The notes under the pieces are model-generated. The model worked only from the letters and a program-made list of their open reading frames with translations, searched no databases and was not told the DNA's origin. A program made the position numbers and the translations under genes. A stretch of DNA of 64,000 bases from Streptomyces sp. NBC_01451 (GTDB taxonomy: Bacteria; Actinomycetota; Actinomycetes; Streptomycetales; Streptomycetaceae): the NCBI RefSeq assembly GCF_036227485.1, contig NZ_CP109479.1, forward strand, positions 8,866,001-8,930,000, in the 5' to 3' direction. This document shows, piece by piece, positions 43,799-52,411 of this stretch. Every line of letters starts with the position of its first letter. The first letter of the stretch is position 1.

Positions 43799-44836
43799 TC
43801 AGTCCGCCGGCGGCAGTTCTCCCGAACCCCGGGTGATCAGACGGGTCGGGAGTTCGATGCGCTCCGGGGTGAGCAGGGTGCCGTCCAGCTGGCGGAAGAG
43901 GCGTTCGGCGGCCGTGCGGCCGAGCTGAGCCGCGTCCTGGGCGACCACGGTGACACCCGGCCGGAGCAGGTCGGCCAGTTCGAAGTCGTCGAAGCCCACG
44001 AGGGCGACCGGACGGCGCTGCTCGTTGAGGACCCGGACGACGGTCACCGTCACCCGGTTGTTGCCCGCGAAGACCGCCGTGACCGGAGACGGCGCGGTGA
44101 GCATCTCCTCGGCCGCGCGGCGCACCCGCTCCGGGTCGGTGACGCCGAGCGACATCCACGAGTCCTCGACCGGTATGCCCGCGTCCTCCATCGCGGCACG
44201 GTAGCCGCGAAGCCGCTCGGCGGAGGTGTGGATGCGGGGCATGTCGCCGATGAAGCCGATCCGGCGGTGGCCGTGCGCGATCAGATGGGCCACCCCGTCA
44301 CGGGCACCGCCGAAACTGTCCGACAGGACGACGTCGGCGTCGATCCGGCCGGCCGGCCGGTCCACGAACACCGTGGCGACACCCGCCTTCAGCTCCGGCT
44401 CCAGGTACCGGTGGTCGTCACCGGCCGGAATGATCACCAGTCCGTCCACGCGCCGCGCGCACAGTGCCAGCACCAACTCCTGCTCGCGGTCCGGGTCCTC
44501 GGCGCTCGACCCGTTGATCAGCAGGGCGCCGTGCGCCCGGGCGATCTCCTCGACCGCCCGGCTCAGGGGGCCGTAGAACGGGTCGGCGAGGTCCTCCAGG
44601 ACGAGGCCGATGCTCGCCGTACTGCCCTTGCGCAGCACCCGCGCGCTGTCGTTGCGGCGGAACCCCAGCGCGTCGATGGCCTCCTGGACGCGGCGCTCGG
44701 TCTCCGGGGTGACCCCCGGTTCGGCGTTGACGACTCGCGAGACCGTCTTCAGACCGACCCCGGCGCGCGCGGCCACGTCCTTCATGGTCGGACGGTTGCC
44801 GTAGCGGTTCTCCGGGCGGCGGGCGGTGTCGGCCAC
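43799..44836 (-). CDS. LacI-family transcriptional regulator
   Basis: A 345-residue repressor. The helix-turn-helix TMKDVAARAGVGLKTVSRVVNAEPGV is at about 13-40, with the hinge helix ARVLRKGSTASIGLVLEDL. The periplasmic-binding-like effector domain is intact, with VGFDDFELADLLRPGVTVVAQD. It most likely recognises a sugar. GTG 44836 has AGGA 9 nt upstream; a start 15 codons earlier is possible. It is divergent from the ROK kinase, with a perfect CG-centred palindrome between them. Confidence 0.92.
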   Translation of the reverse strand: MADTARRPENRYGNRPTMKDVAARAGVGLKTVSRVVNAEPGVTPETERRVQEAIDALGFRRNDSARVLRKGSTASIGLVLEDLADPFYGPLSRAVEEIARAHGALLINGSSAEDPDREQELVLALCARRVDGLVIIPAGDDHRYLEPELKAGVATVFVDRPAGRIDADVVLSDSFGGARDGVAHLIAHGHRRIGFIGDMPRIHTSAERLRGYRAAMEDAGIPVEDSWMSLGVTDPERVRRAAEEMLTAPSPVTAVFAGNNRVTVTVVRVLNEQRRPVALVGFDDFELADLLRPGVTVVAQDAAQLGRTAAERLFRQLDGTLLTPERIELPTRLITRGSGELPPAD

Positions 44837-44974
44837 GATGCGCAGTCCTGTCCTGTCGTCCACGGGATGACGGCGGTGCACGGCGATCCGTCGCGATGCT
44901 TCGGATCATGTGGCGTACGGGGGATGCGTCGTCCCAGGTTGTGTATGAGGATGTGGCGTCGAGCATAGAGCCTG

Positions 44975-44986
44975 GACAACGTTGTC
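44975..44986. promoter_or_regulatory. LacI-type operator GACAACGTTGTC
   Basis: A perfect 12-bp palindrome centred on CG in the divergent spacer between the LacI and ROK genes, 100 nt upstream of the ROK start. This is the classical form of LacI/GalR operators and suggests the repressor controls the kinase and itself. Confidence 0.75.
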
Positions 44987-45086
44987 AGATGCAGGGGACA
45001 CTGTCCACCACCAACTCCGGCCTGCGCCCCCACCATCAGACCGGCCTGCCCGCTTTTGCCATGGTTGACAGGGAGATCTGACACTG

Positions 45087-46043
45087 ATGCACACCGACCT
45101 CGTGGCCTCGCTCGACATCGGCGGTACCAAGATCGCCGGAGCGCTGGTGGACGGCCACGGCCGGATCCTGCTGCGCGCGCAGCGTCCGACGCCCGCGCTG
45201 GAGGCCGGCGAGACCGTGATGCGGGCCGTCGAGGAGGTCGTCGCCGAGCTGACCGGATCGCCGCTGTGGGTCCGCGCGACGGCCGTCGGAATCGGCAGCG
45301 CGGGCCCGGTGGACGCCTCCGCGGGCACGGTGAGCCCGGTGAACGTACCCGGCTGGCGCGGCTTTCCGCTCGTCGAGCGCGTCCGGGCGGTGACCGGTGG
45401 CCTGCCCGTCGAACTGATCGGCGACGGCGTGGCGATCACGGCTGCCGAACACTGGCAGGGCGCCGCCCGCGGCCACGACAACGCGCTCTGCATGGTCGTC
45501 TCGACCGGCGTCGGCGGCGGCCTGGTCCTCAACGGACGGCTGCACCCCGGACCCACCGGCAACGCCGGCCACATCGGCCACATCAGCGTCGAACTCGACG
45601 GTGAACCCTGCGCCTGCGGCTCCCGCGGCTGTGTGGAGCGCATCGCCAGCGGCCCCAACATCGCGCGCCGCGCACTGGCGAACGGCTGGCGGCCGGGCCC
45701 CGACGGCGACACCTCGGCCGCCGCCGTGGCCGAGGCGGCCCGGACCGGCGACCCGGTCGCCGTGGCCTCCTTCGAACGGGCGGCCCAGGCGCTCGCGGCG
45801 GGCATCGCCGCCACCGCGACCCTCGTGGAGATCGACGTCGCCGTGATCGGCGGCGGCGTGGGGAAGGCCGGCGACGTCCTGTTCACGCCCCTGCGCGCGG
45901 CCCTGAAGACCTACGCGACGCTCTCGTTCGTCCAGCGCCTGGAGATCGTACCGGCGCAGATGGGCACGGACGCGGGCCTGGTCGGCGCGGCAGCGGCGGC
46001 CCTGACGCGCAGGGCGGACGACACGGCCGAGGCGAGCGTCTGA
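45087..46043 (+). CDS. ROK-family sugar kinase (glucokinase-like)
   Basis: A 318-residue sugar kinase. SLDIGGTKIAGALVDGHGRI is the phosphate-1 loop, STGVGGGLVLNGRLHPGPTGNAGHIGHI is the ROK signature with the catalytic region, and CACGSRGCVERIASG is the zinc site (C-x-C-G-x-x-G-C). All expected residues are present. It phosphorylates glucose or another hexose with ATP. The adjacent LacI gene and operator imply sugar-responsive control. A long inverted repeat follows the stop. Confidence 0.93.
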   Translation: MHTDLVASLDIGGTKIAGALVDGHGRILLRAQRPTPALEAGETVMRAVEEVVAELTGSPLWVRATAVGIGSAGPVDASAGTVSPVNVPGWRGFPLVERVRAVTGGLPVELIGDGVAITAAEHWQGAARGHDNALCMVVSTGVGGGLVLNGRLHPGPTGNAGHIGHISVELDGEPCACGSRGCVERIASGPNIARRALANGWRPGPDGDTSAAAVAEAARTGDPVAVASFERAAQALAAGIAATATLVEIDVAVIGGGVGKAGDVLFTPLRAALKTYATLSFVQRLEIVPAQMGTDAGLVGAAAAALTRRADDTAEASV

Positions 46044-46096
46044 GAGCCACGGGCCGGTCGGCCGGTCGGGGCGGCCACCGGTGAAGCGACGCGGAC

Positions 46097-46156
46097 GACG
46101 GGATCTCCTGGCGGCAGCCGCGGTGTCGGTACCCGGCCGCGCCAGGAGATCCCGTC
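46097..46156. terminator. Long inverted repeat between ROK and SnoaL-like genes
   Basis: Sixteen-nt arms (GACGGGATCTCCTGGC at 46097-46112 and its complement at 46141-46156) enclose a 28-nt GC-rich loop that can pair further. The hairpin is 54 nt after the ROK stop and ends 14 nt before the converging gene's end, so it can terminate both. Confidence 0.7.
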
Positions 46157-46169
46157 ATGCCCTGCGACG

Positions 46170-46604
46170 TCAGGCCGGCAGGGCGCCGAGCTGGCGCAGT
46201 TGTGCGAGGACGTCGACGACTCCGCGGATCTCGGCGATCCGCCCGTCGGCGAACCGGCAGATGAAGATCTCGCTGTAGGCGACGGTCCGTCCGGTGGGCG
46301 GCAGGCCCTGGTACTCGCCCCGGTGGGTTCCGCTCACCGTGTTCCTGGAGACGACCTTGTCGCCCTCCGCGACGGTCTCCTCGACGGTGACGTGGATGTC
46401 GGGGAACGCGCGCAGCAGCACCTCCCACACCCGTTTCAGGGCCTCCGCTCCCGTCGCGCCCATCGGTACCGGCGCGTGGAAGAGCACGTCCGGTGCGACG
46501 AGCTCGTCGATGGCCTTCGAGACGATGCCCGGGTCGCCGGTGTTCACGGCGGAGTGCAGGCGGTTGAGCGTCTCCGTGTTGCTGGTGGTCCGGGCTGTCG
46601 GCAT
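46170..46604 (-). CDS. SnoaL-like ester cyclase/polyketide-cyclase family protein
   Basis: A 144-residue cone-fold (NTF2-like) protein. LHSAVNTGDPGIVSKAIDELVAPDV, RVWEVLLRAFPDIHVTVEETVAEGDKV and RTVAYSEIFICRFADGRIAEIRGVVD are the SnoaL blocks. Family members cyclise polyketides or bind small ligands, but most free-standing copies are uncharacterised. No polyketide genes are near. The ATG is unambiguous. Confidence 0.83.
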   Translation of the reverse strand: MPTARTTSNTETLNRLHSAVNTGDPGIVSKAIDELVAPDVLFHAPVPMGATGAEALKRVWEVLLRAFPDIHVTVEETVAEGDKVVSRNTVSGTHRGEYQGLPPTGRTVAYSEIFICRFADGRIAEIRGVVDVLAQLRQLGALPA

Positions 46605-46699
46605 GCCGTTTCTCCTCTGGTCCGTGGACTGTGCCTCAGCCAGTAGGACGGCGCAGCCGCCGGGAATGTGACGCGATGCGCGAACGCCGTGACCCCGGG

Positions 46700-46722
46700 C
46701 CCGGTTCGGCAGTTGAACCGGG
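46700..46722 (+). promoter_or_regulatory. Hairpin just before a small secreted-protein start
   Basis: CCCGGTTC (46700-46707) and GAACCGGG (46715-46722) are perfect arms with a 7-nt loop, ending one base before the ATG. It would occlude the ribosome-binding area; no separate Shine-Dalgarno is visible. Confidence 0.4.
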
Positions 46723-46723
46723 C

Positions 46724-46927
46724 ATGAAGAAGCGCAGCATGCTCGCCATCGCCTCCCTCGCCACCGGATTCGTCGTCGCGGCGATCACCCCCTCCCACGG
46801 TCTGGGGGCCGACGCCCTCGGTGATCTGAGCGTGGACGACACCCTCAGCACCCTCGACCACACCGTCGCCAGCGACAGCCTGGCCGTGGACGAGAACGCG
46901 CTGGGAGGCGACAGCACCACCGGCTGA
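46724..46927 (+). CDS. Small secreted protein of unknown function
   Basis: A 67-residue protein: MKKRSMLAIASLATGF is a signal peptide, with cleavage likely near GLGADA. The mature part is about 40 residues, acidic and Asp/Leu/Ser-rich (LGDLSVDDTLSTLDHTVASD). It is too short for fold assignment; similar short acidic secreted proteins are common in Streptomyces. A hairpin covers the region upstream of the start, so translation may be regulated, or the true start may differ. Confidence 0.5.
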   Translation: MKKRSMLAIASLATGFVVAAITPSHGLGADALGDLSVDDTLSTLDHTVASDSLAVDENALGGDSTTG

Positions 46928-47071
46928 CGAGCCCAGAAGTGGTCGAAGTGGCGCCGGTGCACCCGTGTGACGGGGCACCGGCGCCACTGTGTCGTCGGCC
47001 TCAACTGGATCTGGTTTCCGTGGCAGGGTGGAACGGGCAAGCCTCAGGGGTCCAACAGAAGAGGGGGAAAT

Positions 47072-48130
47072 GTGATCGTCGTCTGGGTCAACGGCGCGTT
47101 CGGTGCGGGGAAGACCACCACCGCACGGGAACTGAACGATCTGATCCCGAACAGCACGCTCTTCGACCCCGAGGTCATCGGCGGCGCACTCGCGCACCTG
47201 CTGCCGCCCAAACGCCTCGCCGAGGTCGGCGACTTCCAGGACCTGCCGATCTGGCGGCGGCTCGTCGTGGACACCGCGGCCGCCATGCTCGCCGAGCTCG
47301 GCGGGACCCTGGTGGTGCCCATGACGCTCCTCCGCCAGGAGTACCGCGACGAGATCTTCGGCGGTCTCGCCGCCCGCCGGATCGCGGTCCACCATGTGCT
47401 CCTCGCCCCGGCGGAAACGATCCTGCGCGAGCGAATAGCCACCCGGGAGATCCCACCGGACCTCCCGGACGGAGAGATACGCGTACGGCAGTGGTCGTAC
47501 GACCAGATCGAGCCGTACCGGACGGCGCTCGCCTCCTGGCTCACCGCCGACGCCCACCCGGTCGACACCAGCGCCCTCACCCCGTACGAGACGGCCGTAC
47601 GGATCGCCGAAGCCGTCGGCACCGGGACGGTGCCCGTGTGCGACATCGTGCAGACCCCGGAACCCACCGGCGAGACGGTGGCCTCCGGGGTCCTGCTCTT
47701 CGACGAACAGGACCGGGTCCTGCTCGTCGACCCGACCTACAAGGCCGGCTGGGAGTTTCCCGGCGGGGTCGTCGAGCGGGGCGAGGCACCCGCGCGCGCG
47801 GGCATCCGCGAGGTCGCCGAGGAGACGGGCATCCACCTCACCGGCGTACCTCGGCTCCTCGTCATCGACTGGGAACCGCCCGCGCCGCCCGGCTACGGCG
47901 GACTGCGCCTGCTCTTCGACGGCGGGCGGCTCGACAGCGCCGAGGCCGGGCGGCTGCTGCTGCCCGGCCCCGAACTGCGCGGCTGGCGCTTCGTCACCGA
48001 GGAGGAGGCCGCCGACCTGCTCCCGCCCGTCCGCTACGAGCGTCTGCGCGGAGCGCTGCGGGCACGCGAGCGGGGCGCCGCCCTCTACCTGGAGGCGGGG
48101 GTGGCGGTGGGACAGGCCGAGGTGGAGTAG
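47072..48130 (+). CDS. TmrB-like AAA kinase fused to a Nudix hydrolase domain
   Basis: A 352-residue two-domain protein. The N-terminal part (about 1-180) begins VNGAFGAGKTTTARELND, a Walker A loop in the manner of tunicamycin-resistance TmrB, followed by conserved FDPEVIGGAL and FQDLPIWRRLVVDT. The C-terminal part (about 200-345) is Nudix: VLLVDPTYKAGWEFPGGVVE and REVAEETG form the GX5EX7REUXEEXGU box. The fusion suggests a nucleotide-sugar or nucleoside antibiotic substrate; this is inference. GTG start with GAGGGGG upstream. Confidence 0.85.
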   Translation: MIVVWVNGAFGAGKTTTARELNDLIPNSTLFDPEVIGGALAHLLPPKRLAEVGDFQDLPIWRRLVVDTAAAMLAELGGTLVVPMTLLRQEYRDEIFGGLAARRIAVHHVLLAPAETILRERIATREIPPDLPDGEIRVRQWSYDQIEPYRTALASWLTADAHPVDTSALTPYETAVRIAEAVGTGTVPVCDIVQTPEPTGETVASGVLLFDEQDRVLLVDPTYKAGWEFPGGVVERGEAPARAGIREVAEETGIHLTGVPRLLVIDWEPPAPPGYGGLRLLFDGGRLDSAEAGRLLLPGPELRGWRFVTEEEAADLLPPVRYERLRGALRARERGAALYLEAGVAVGQAEVE

Positions 48131-48152
48131 CGGGCAGGGTCTCCCGGCGGGC

Positions 48153-49508
48153 TCAGGACGCTGCGTAGTTCCGGAGGAACAGGGCCTCTGCCACCGACAG
48201 GCGCTCCAGTTCCTCCGGGGACACGCTCTCGTTCACGGCGTGGATCTGGGCCTCCGGCTCGCTCAGACCGATCAGCAGGATCTCGGCCCGCGGGTAGAGC
48301 GACGCGAGCGTGTTGCAGAGGGGGATCGAGCCGCCCTGGCCCGCGTACTGCATCTCCTGGCCCGGATACGCGACCGCCATGGCCTCGGCCATCGCCGCGT
48401 ACGCCGGGCTGGCGGTGTCGGCGCGGAACGGCTGGCCCTCGCCGATCTGCTCCGTGCTCACCCGCGCGCCCCACGGCGTGTGCGCCGTCAGGTGTGCCTC
48501 CAGGAGCTTGGTCGCCGCCGCCGCGTCCACGCCCGGCGGCACCCGAAGGCTGACCAGCGCGCGGGCGCTCGCCTGCACGGACGGGGTGGCGCCGACCACC
48601 GGCGGGCAGTCGATGCCCAGGACGGTGACGGCCGGGCGCGCCCAGATCCGGTCGGCGACCGTGCCGGAGCCGATCAGCTCCACCCCGTCGAGCACCTTGG
48701 CGTCCGTGCGGAACTGCTCCTCGTCGTAGCGGAGCCCGTCCCACGACGCCTCGTCCGTGAGCCCGTCGACCGTCGTCGAACCGTCCTCGGCCCGCAGCGA
48801 GTCGAGTACGCGGATCAGCGCGCCCAGCGCGTCCGGCGCGGCCCCGCCGAACTGGCCCGAGTGCAGGTTGCCTTCGAGGGTGTCGACCTTGACCCGCAGC
48901 ATGGTCATGCCGCGCAGGGTCGAGGTGACCGTCGGCAGACCGGCCCGGAAGTTGCCGGAGTCGCCGATGACGATCGAGTCGGCCGCCAGCAACTCGGGGT
49001 GGTCCTCGGCGTACCGCTGCAGACCGCCCGTGCCCATCTCCTCCGAACCCTCGGCGATCACCTTGACGTTGACCGGCACGCCACCGTTCGCCCTGAGGGC
49101 GCGCAGCGCGAGCAGATGCATGATGAGGCCGCCCTTGCAGTCGGCGGCGCCGCGCCCGTACCACCGGCCGTCGCGCTCGGTCAGCTCGAACGGCGGGGTC
49201 TCCCAGCCGGCCTCGTCGAGCGGCGGCTGCACGTCGTAGTGGGCGTAGAGGAGGACGGTCTTCGCGCCCTCGGGGCCGGGCAGGAAGCCGTACACCGACT
49301 GGGTGCCGTCCGGGGTGTCGAGCAGGGCCACGTCCTGGAACCCGTCGGCGCGCAGCGCGTCGGCGACCCAGTTCGCGGCGGCCTCGCTCTCGCTCTTCGG
49401 GAACTGTTCGAAGTCCGCCACCGATTTGAACGCCACCAGTTCGGTGAGCTCCGCCCGTGCCCTCGGCATGAGGGAGGCGACGGTCTCGGCGACCGGATTC
49501 GAGGACAT
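48153..49508 (-). CDS. M20-family dipeptidase
   Basis: A 451-residue di-zinc peptidase. LLYAHYDVQPP carries the first zinc histidine and Asp, GRGAADCKGGLIMHLLAL the bridging Asp region, AEGSEEMGTGGL the catalytic and metal glutamates, and YAGQGGSIPLCNTLA plus VNESVSPEEL the last ligands. The dimerisation lid lies between about 210 and 325. Cytosolic, probably degrading dipeptides or N-acyl amino acids. Cys in place of the usual Asp in DCKGG is a small departure (D-D-K-G is common). Confidence 0.92.
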   Translation of the reverse strand: MSSNPVAETVASLMPRARAELTELVAFKSVADFEQFPKSESEAAANWVADALRADGFQDVALLDTPDGTQSVYGFLPGPEGAKTVLLYAHYDVQPPLDEAGWETPPFELTERDGRWYGRGAADCKGGLIMHLLALRALRANGGVPVNVKVIAEGSEEMGTGGLQRYAEDHPELLAADSIVIGDSGNFRAGLPTVTSTLRGMTMLRVKVDTLEGNLHSGQFGGAAPDALGALIRVLDSLRAEDGSTTVDGLTDEASWDGLRYDEEQFRTDAKVLDGVELIGSGTVADRIWARPAVTVLGIDCPPVVGATPSVQASARALVSLRVPPGVDAAAATKLLEAHLTAHTPWGARVSTEQIGEGQPFRADTASPAYAAMAEAMAVAYPGQEMQYAGQGGSIPLCNTLASLYPRAEILLIGLSEPEAQIHAVNESVSPEELERLSVAEALFLRNYAAS

Positions 49509-49619
49509 GGGCACGCTCCTTGTGGGTGCGACGTTGTACGAGAGATGTCCTGTGATCCTCCCACAGCGGACTGTGGCGACGCCCGCCGTAGGATGCGGGG
49601 GAACAGGTGCGGCAGGCGG

Positions 49620-50855
49620 ATGGATCAGGAGCAGCAGACCATCGTGAGCAGCGAGAACTCTTCGGCGGACGACGTGGCGCAGCAGGTGTGGGACGTTGTT
49701 GTGGTGGGCGCGGGACCCGCGGGGGCTTCGGCCGCGTATGCGGCGGCGGTCGCGGGCCGCAGTGTGCTGTTGCTGGAGAAAGCGGAACTGCCGCGCTACA
49801 AGACGTGCGGCGGCGGGATCATCGGCCCCTCCCGGGACTCCCTGCCCCCCGGCTTCGAACTGCCCTTCCAGGACCGGGTGCACGCGGTCACGTTCTCCAA
49901 CAACGGCCGCTTCACCCGCACCCGCCGCTCCAAGCAGATGCTGTTCGGCCTCATCAACCGGCCGGAGTTCGATCAGCAGCTCGTCGAGCACGCCCAGAAG
50001 GCGGGCGCCGAACTGCGTACGGGCGTCACGGTGTCGCGGGTCGAGCAGCACGGCTCGGCGGTGCCGGACCGGCGGACGGTCGCCGTCGTCTTCCAGGGCG
50101 GTGAGACGGTCCTCGCCCGCGCCGTCGTGGGAGCGGACGGCAGCGCCAGCCGGATAGGAGCACACGTCGGGGTGAAGCTCGACCAGGTGGATCTCGGCCT
50201 GGAGGCGGAGATCCCGGTGCCGGAGACCGTCGCCGAGGACTGGCAGGGGCGGGTGCTCATCGACTGGGGCCCGATGCCCGGCAGTTACGGCTGGGTGTTC
50301 CCCAAGGGGGACACACTGACGGTCGGTGTGATCTCCGCGCGCGGTGAGGGCGCGGCCACCAAGCGGTACCTGGAGGACTTCATCGCCCGGCTGGGGCTGG
50401 CCGGCTTCGAACCGAGCATCTCCTCCGGGCACCTGACGCGCTGCCGCGCCGACGACTCGCCGCTCTCCCGCGGCCGGGTGCTGGTCTGCGGTGACGCGGC
50501 CGGCCTGCTGGAGCCGTGGACCCGTGAGGGCATCTCGTTCGCGCTGCGCTCGGGGCGGCTCGCGGGGGAGTGGGCGGTCCGGATCGCGGAGGCGCACGAC
50601 GCCGTGGACACGCGTCGTCAGGCCCTGAACTACGCGTTCGCGATCAAGGCGGGGCTCGGCGTGGAGATGGCCGTCGGCCGGAGCATGCTGAAGGCGTTCG
50701 AGCGGCGCCCCGGTATGTTCCACGCCGCTCTGACCGGGTTCCGCCCCGCGTGGAACGCCTTCCGGGACATCACGCGCGGCTCCACCTCACTGGGCGAGCT
50801 GGTGCGCTCCCACCCCATGGCGGGGCGCGCCCTGACGGCGCTCGACCGGCCCTGA
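49620..50855 (+). CDS. Geranylgeranyl-reductase-family FAD oxidoreductase
   Basis: A 411-residue flavoprotein. VVVVGAGPAGASAAYAAA is the FAD loop, KAELPRYKTCGGGIIG is the family's PxxKxCGxG-type region, VVGADGSASRIG, YGWVFPKGDTLTVGVISA is the Y-x-W-x-F-P signature, and VCGDAAGLLEPWTREGISFALRSG is the second FAD contact. It hydrogenates polyprenyl chains such as those of menaquinone or lipids. It is monocistronic as far as can be seen. Start at ATG 49620; an internal GTG 24 nt later is possible. Confidence 0.92.
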   Translation: MDQEQQTIVSSENSSADDVAQQVWDVVVVGAGPAGASAAYAAAVAGRSVLLLEKAELPRYKTCGGGIIGPSRDSLPPGFELPFQDRVHAVTFSNNGRFTRTRRSKQMLFGLINRPEFDQQLVEHAQKAGAELRTGVTVSRVEQHGSAVPDRRTVAVVFQGGETVLARAVVGADGSASRIGAHVGVKLDQVDLGLEAEIPVPETVAEDWQGRVLIDWGPMPGSYGWVFPKGDTLTVGVISARGEGAATKRYLEDFIARLGLAGFEPSISSGHLTRCRADDSPLSRGRVLVCGDAAGLLEPWTREGISFALRSGRLAGEWAVRIAEAHDAVDTRRQALNYAFAIKAGLGVEMAVGRSMLKAFERRPGMFHAALTGFRPAWNAFRDITRGSTSLGELVRSHPMAGRALTALDRP

Positions 50856-50922
50856 GGGTTCGGACAGGCCCTGGACATTCGCCGGACAGGTCCTGGGCGT
50901 TGGGAAGTGTCCGGCGGGGCCT

Positions 50923-51378
50923 TCACGGTTTGACGGTGATCCGGAAGACGGGGTGCTTCGGCGCGGCGGCGAGCAGTTCCTCGTCGGTGGAGTTGACGTC
51001 GACGTCGCCGAAGAAGCGGCCCACTTCCCAGCCCCACTTCTTGAGGTAGGTGCGCAGCACGACCGGCTTCTCCGCGTCGGGCAGCTCGACCGCGGTGAAC
51101 TCCTGGACCCGGCGGCCGACCTTGAGCCGTCCGCCGCCTGCGGCGCGCATGTTCCGCACCCATTCGGAGTGGCCGCGCGCCGAGACGAGGTACGGGCCGC
51201 CCTCGTAGGGCAGCGGGTTGACGGGAACCTGGCGCCACTCGCCGCTCTTGCGGCCGAGCACGGAGAGCTCGGCGGTGCCCATGAGGCTCACGCCGTGGCG
51301 GGCGAGCCAGCCGATGAACCCGTTCATGGCTTTGTCGAACGCCTTGGGCTTCATGTAGTGGGTCGACGGTGACGGCAT
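50923..51378 (-). CDS. F420-dependent deazaflavin nitroreductase (DDN) family protein
   Basis: A 151-residue split-barrel protein. MNGFIGWLARHGVSLMGTAELSVLGRKSGEWRQVPVNPLPYEGGPYLVSARG matches the Ddn/FDOR-B opening: LGRKSG then the Y-L/V-V region. VLRTYLKKWGWEVGRFFG is the C-terminal block. Such enzymes use reduced cofactor F420 to reduce quinones, nitro compounds or menaquinone. It is divergent from a TetR regulator with repeated palindromes between them, which indicates inducible expression. Confidence 0.85.
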   Translation of the reverse strand: MPSPSTHYMKPKAFDKAMNGFIGWLARHGVSLMGTAELSVLGRKSGEWRQVPVNPLPYEGGPYLVSARGHSEWVRNMRAAGGGRLKVGRRVQEFTAVELPDAEKPVVLRTYLKKWGWEVGRFFGDVDVNSTDEELLAAAPKHPVFRITVKP

Positions 51379-51452
51379 GGTGTCCTCCTGGAAACCGGGC
51401 AGGTCCTGGCATCAATGAGTGTGGGGGTGCTGGAGCGCTGTCGTGCTGCTTG

Positions 51453-51520
51453 CGAGAGCACTGCTCTCGCTTGAGAGCAGTCTGTCGGAGATCGGTGATC
51501 CAAAGCAAGAGCACTGCTCT
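51453..51520. promoter_or_regulatory. Repeated AGAGCACTGCTCT operators between DDN and TetR genes
   Basis: CGAGAGCACTGCTCTCG (51453-51469) is a perfect 17-bp palindrome. AGAGCACTGCTCT (51508-51520) repeats its 13-bp core. Half-sites (GAGAGCAG, GGTGCTCTTG, CACTGCTCC) flank them, giving three or four copies in the 200-nt spacer. Confidence 0.85.
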
Positions 51521-51581
51521 CTTTTTTGTTCGGTGCTCTTGTTTGTGTGCACTGCTCCGAAAACATGGAACACTCGCCCCC

Positions 51582-52283
51582 ATGAGCACCGCACAAGGAG
51601 CCCGCGCCCGCGCCAGGATCGAGGTCACCTCGGCGATCAAGGACGAGGCGCGCAGACAGCTCGCGGCGGAAGGCGCCGCCAAGCTCTCGCTGCGGGCCGT
51701 CGCCCGCGAGCTCGGGATGGTCTCCTCCGCGCTGTATCGCTACTTCCCCAGCCGCGACGACCTGCTGACCGCTCTCATCATCGACGCCTACGACTCCCTG
51801 GGCGAGGCCGCCGAGGCCGCCCACGCGGCCGCCGCGGACACCGGCCCGCAACGGCGCTGGGTCGCGGTGTGCGAAGCGGTGCGCGAGTGGGCGCTGGGCC
51901 ATCCCCACGAGTACGCGCTCATCTACGGCTCGCCGGTCCCCGGCTACAAGGCGCCCGACACGACCGTGCCGGCCGCTTCCCGGGTGGGCCTGCTGCTGAC
52001 CGGCATCGTGCGCGACGCCCACCGGAGCGTGGGTGTGGCACGCACCCCGATCCCCGACGAACTGCGCCCCGAGGCCGGGCGGTTGACGGCGGACCTCGCC
52101 CCCGACCTGCCGCCGGAGGTGGCGATGGCGCTCGTCGCGGCCTGGGCGCAGGTGTACGGGCTGGTCGGGTTCGAGCTGTTCGGCCAGTTCAACCGCGTGG
52201 TGGAGGACCGGGAAACGTTCTTCCGGTACGCCGTCGGCCGGATCGCCCACGGGGTGGGGCTGGTGTTCCCCGAGAAGGAATAG
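51582..52283 (+). CDS. TetR-family transcriptional regulator
   Basis: A 233-residue repressor. The N-terminal helix-turn-helix is AAKLSLRAVARELGMVSSALYRYFPSRDDL at about 38-70. The C-terminal TetR_C-like region has GPQRRWVAVCEAVREWALGHPHEYALIYG and GLVGFELFGQFNRVVED, which resembles the WHG-type domain. The divergent DDN gene and the operators in the spacer strongly suggest autoregulation and control of the F420-type reductase. The inducer is unknown. Confidence 0.92.
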   Translation: MSTAQGARARARIEVTSAIKDEARRQLAAEGAAKLSLRAVARELGMVSSALYRYFPSRDDLLTALIIDAYDSLGEAAEAAHAAAADTGPQRRWVAVCEAVREWALGHPHEYALIYGSPVPGYKAPDTTVPAASRVGLLLTGIVRDAHRSVGVARTPIPDELRPEAGRLTADLAPDLPPEVAMALVAAWAQVYGLVGFELFGQFNRVVEDRETFFRYAVGRIAHGVGLVFPEKE

Positions 52284-52411
52284 GGAGCAGCGGCGGGAAC
52301 GGGGAGGGGAGCAGAAGGGAGCGGCCCCGCCCTCGTACTCCCCGGGAAGTACGGGTGGTCACCTCGCCCGGCGGACGCCGTCGCCGGGCAGTGCCGTCTA
52401 GCGTGTCGGAC

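Noticed and set aside
48240..49600. Very long + strand frame upstream of the geranylgeranyl-reductase gene
   Set aside because: It is antisense to the M20 peptidase. Only the part from 49620 has flavoprotein motifs.
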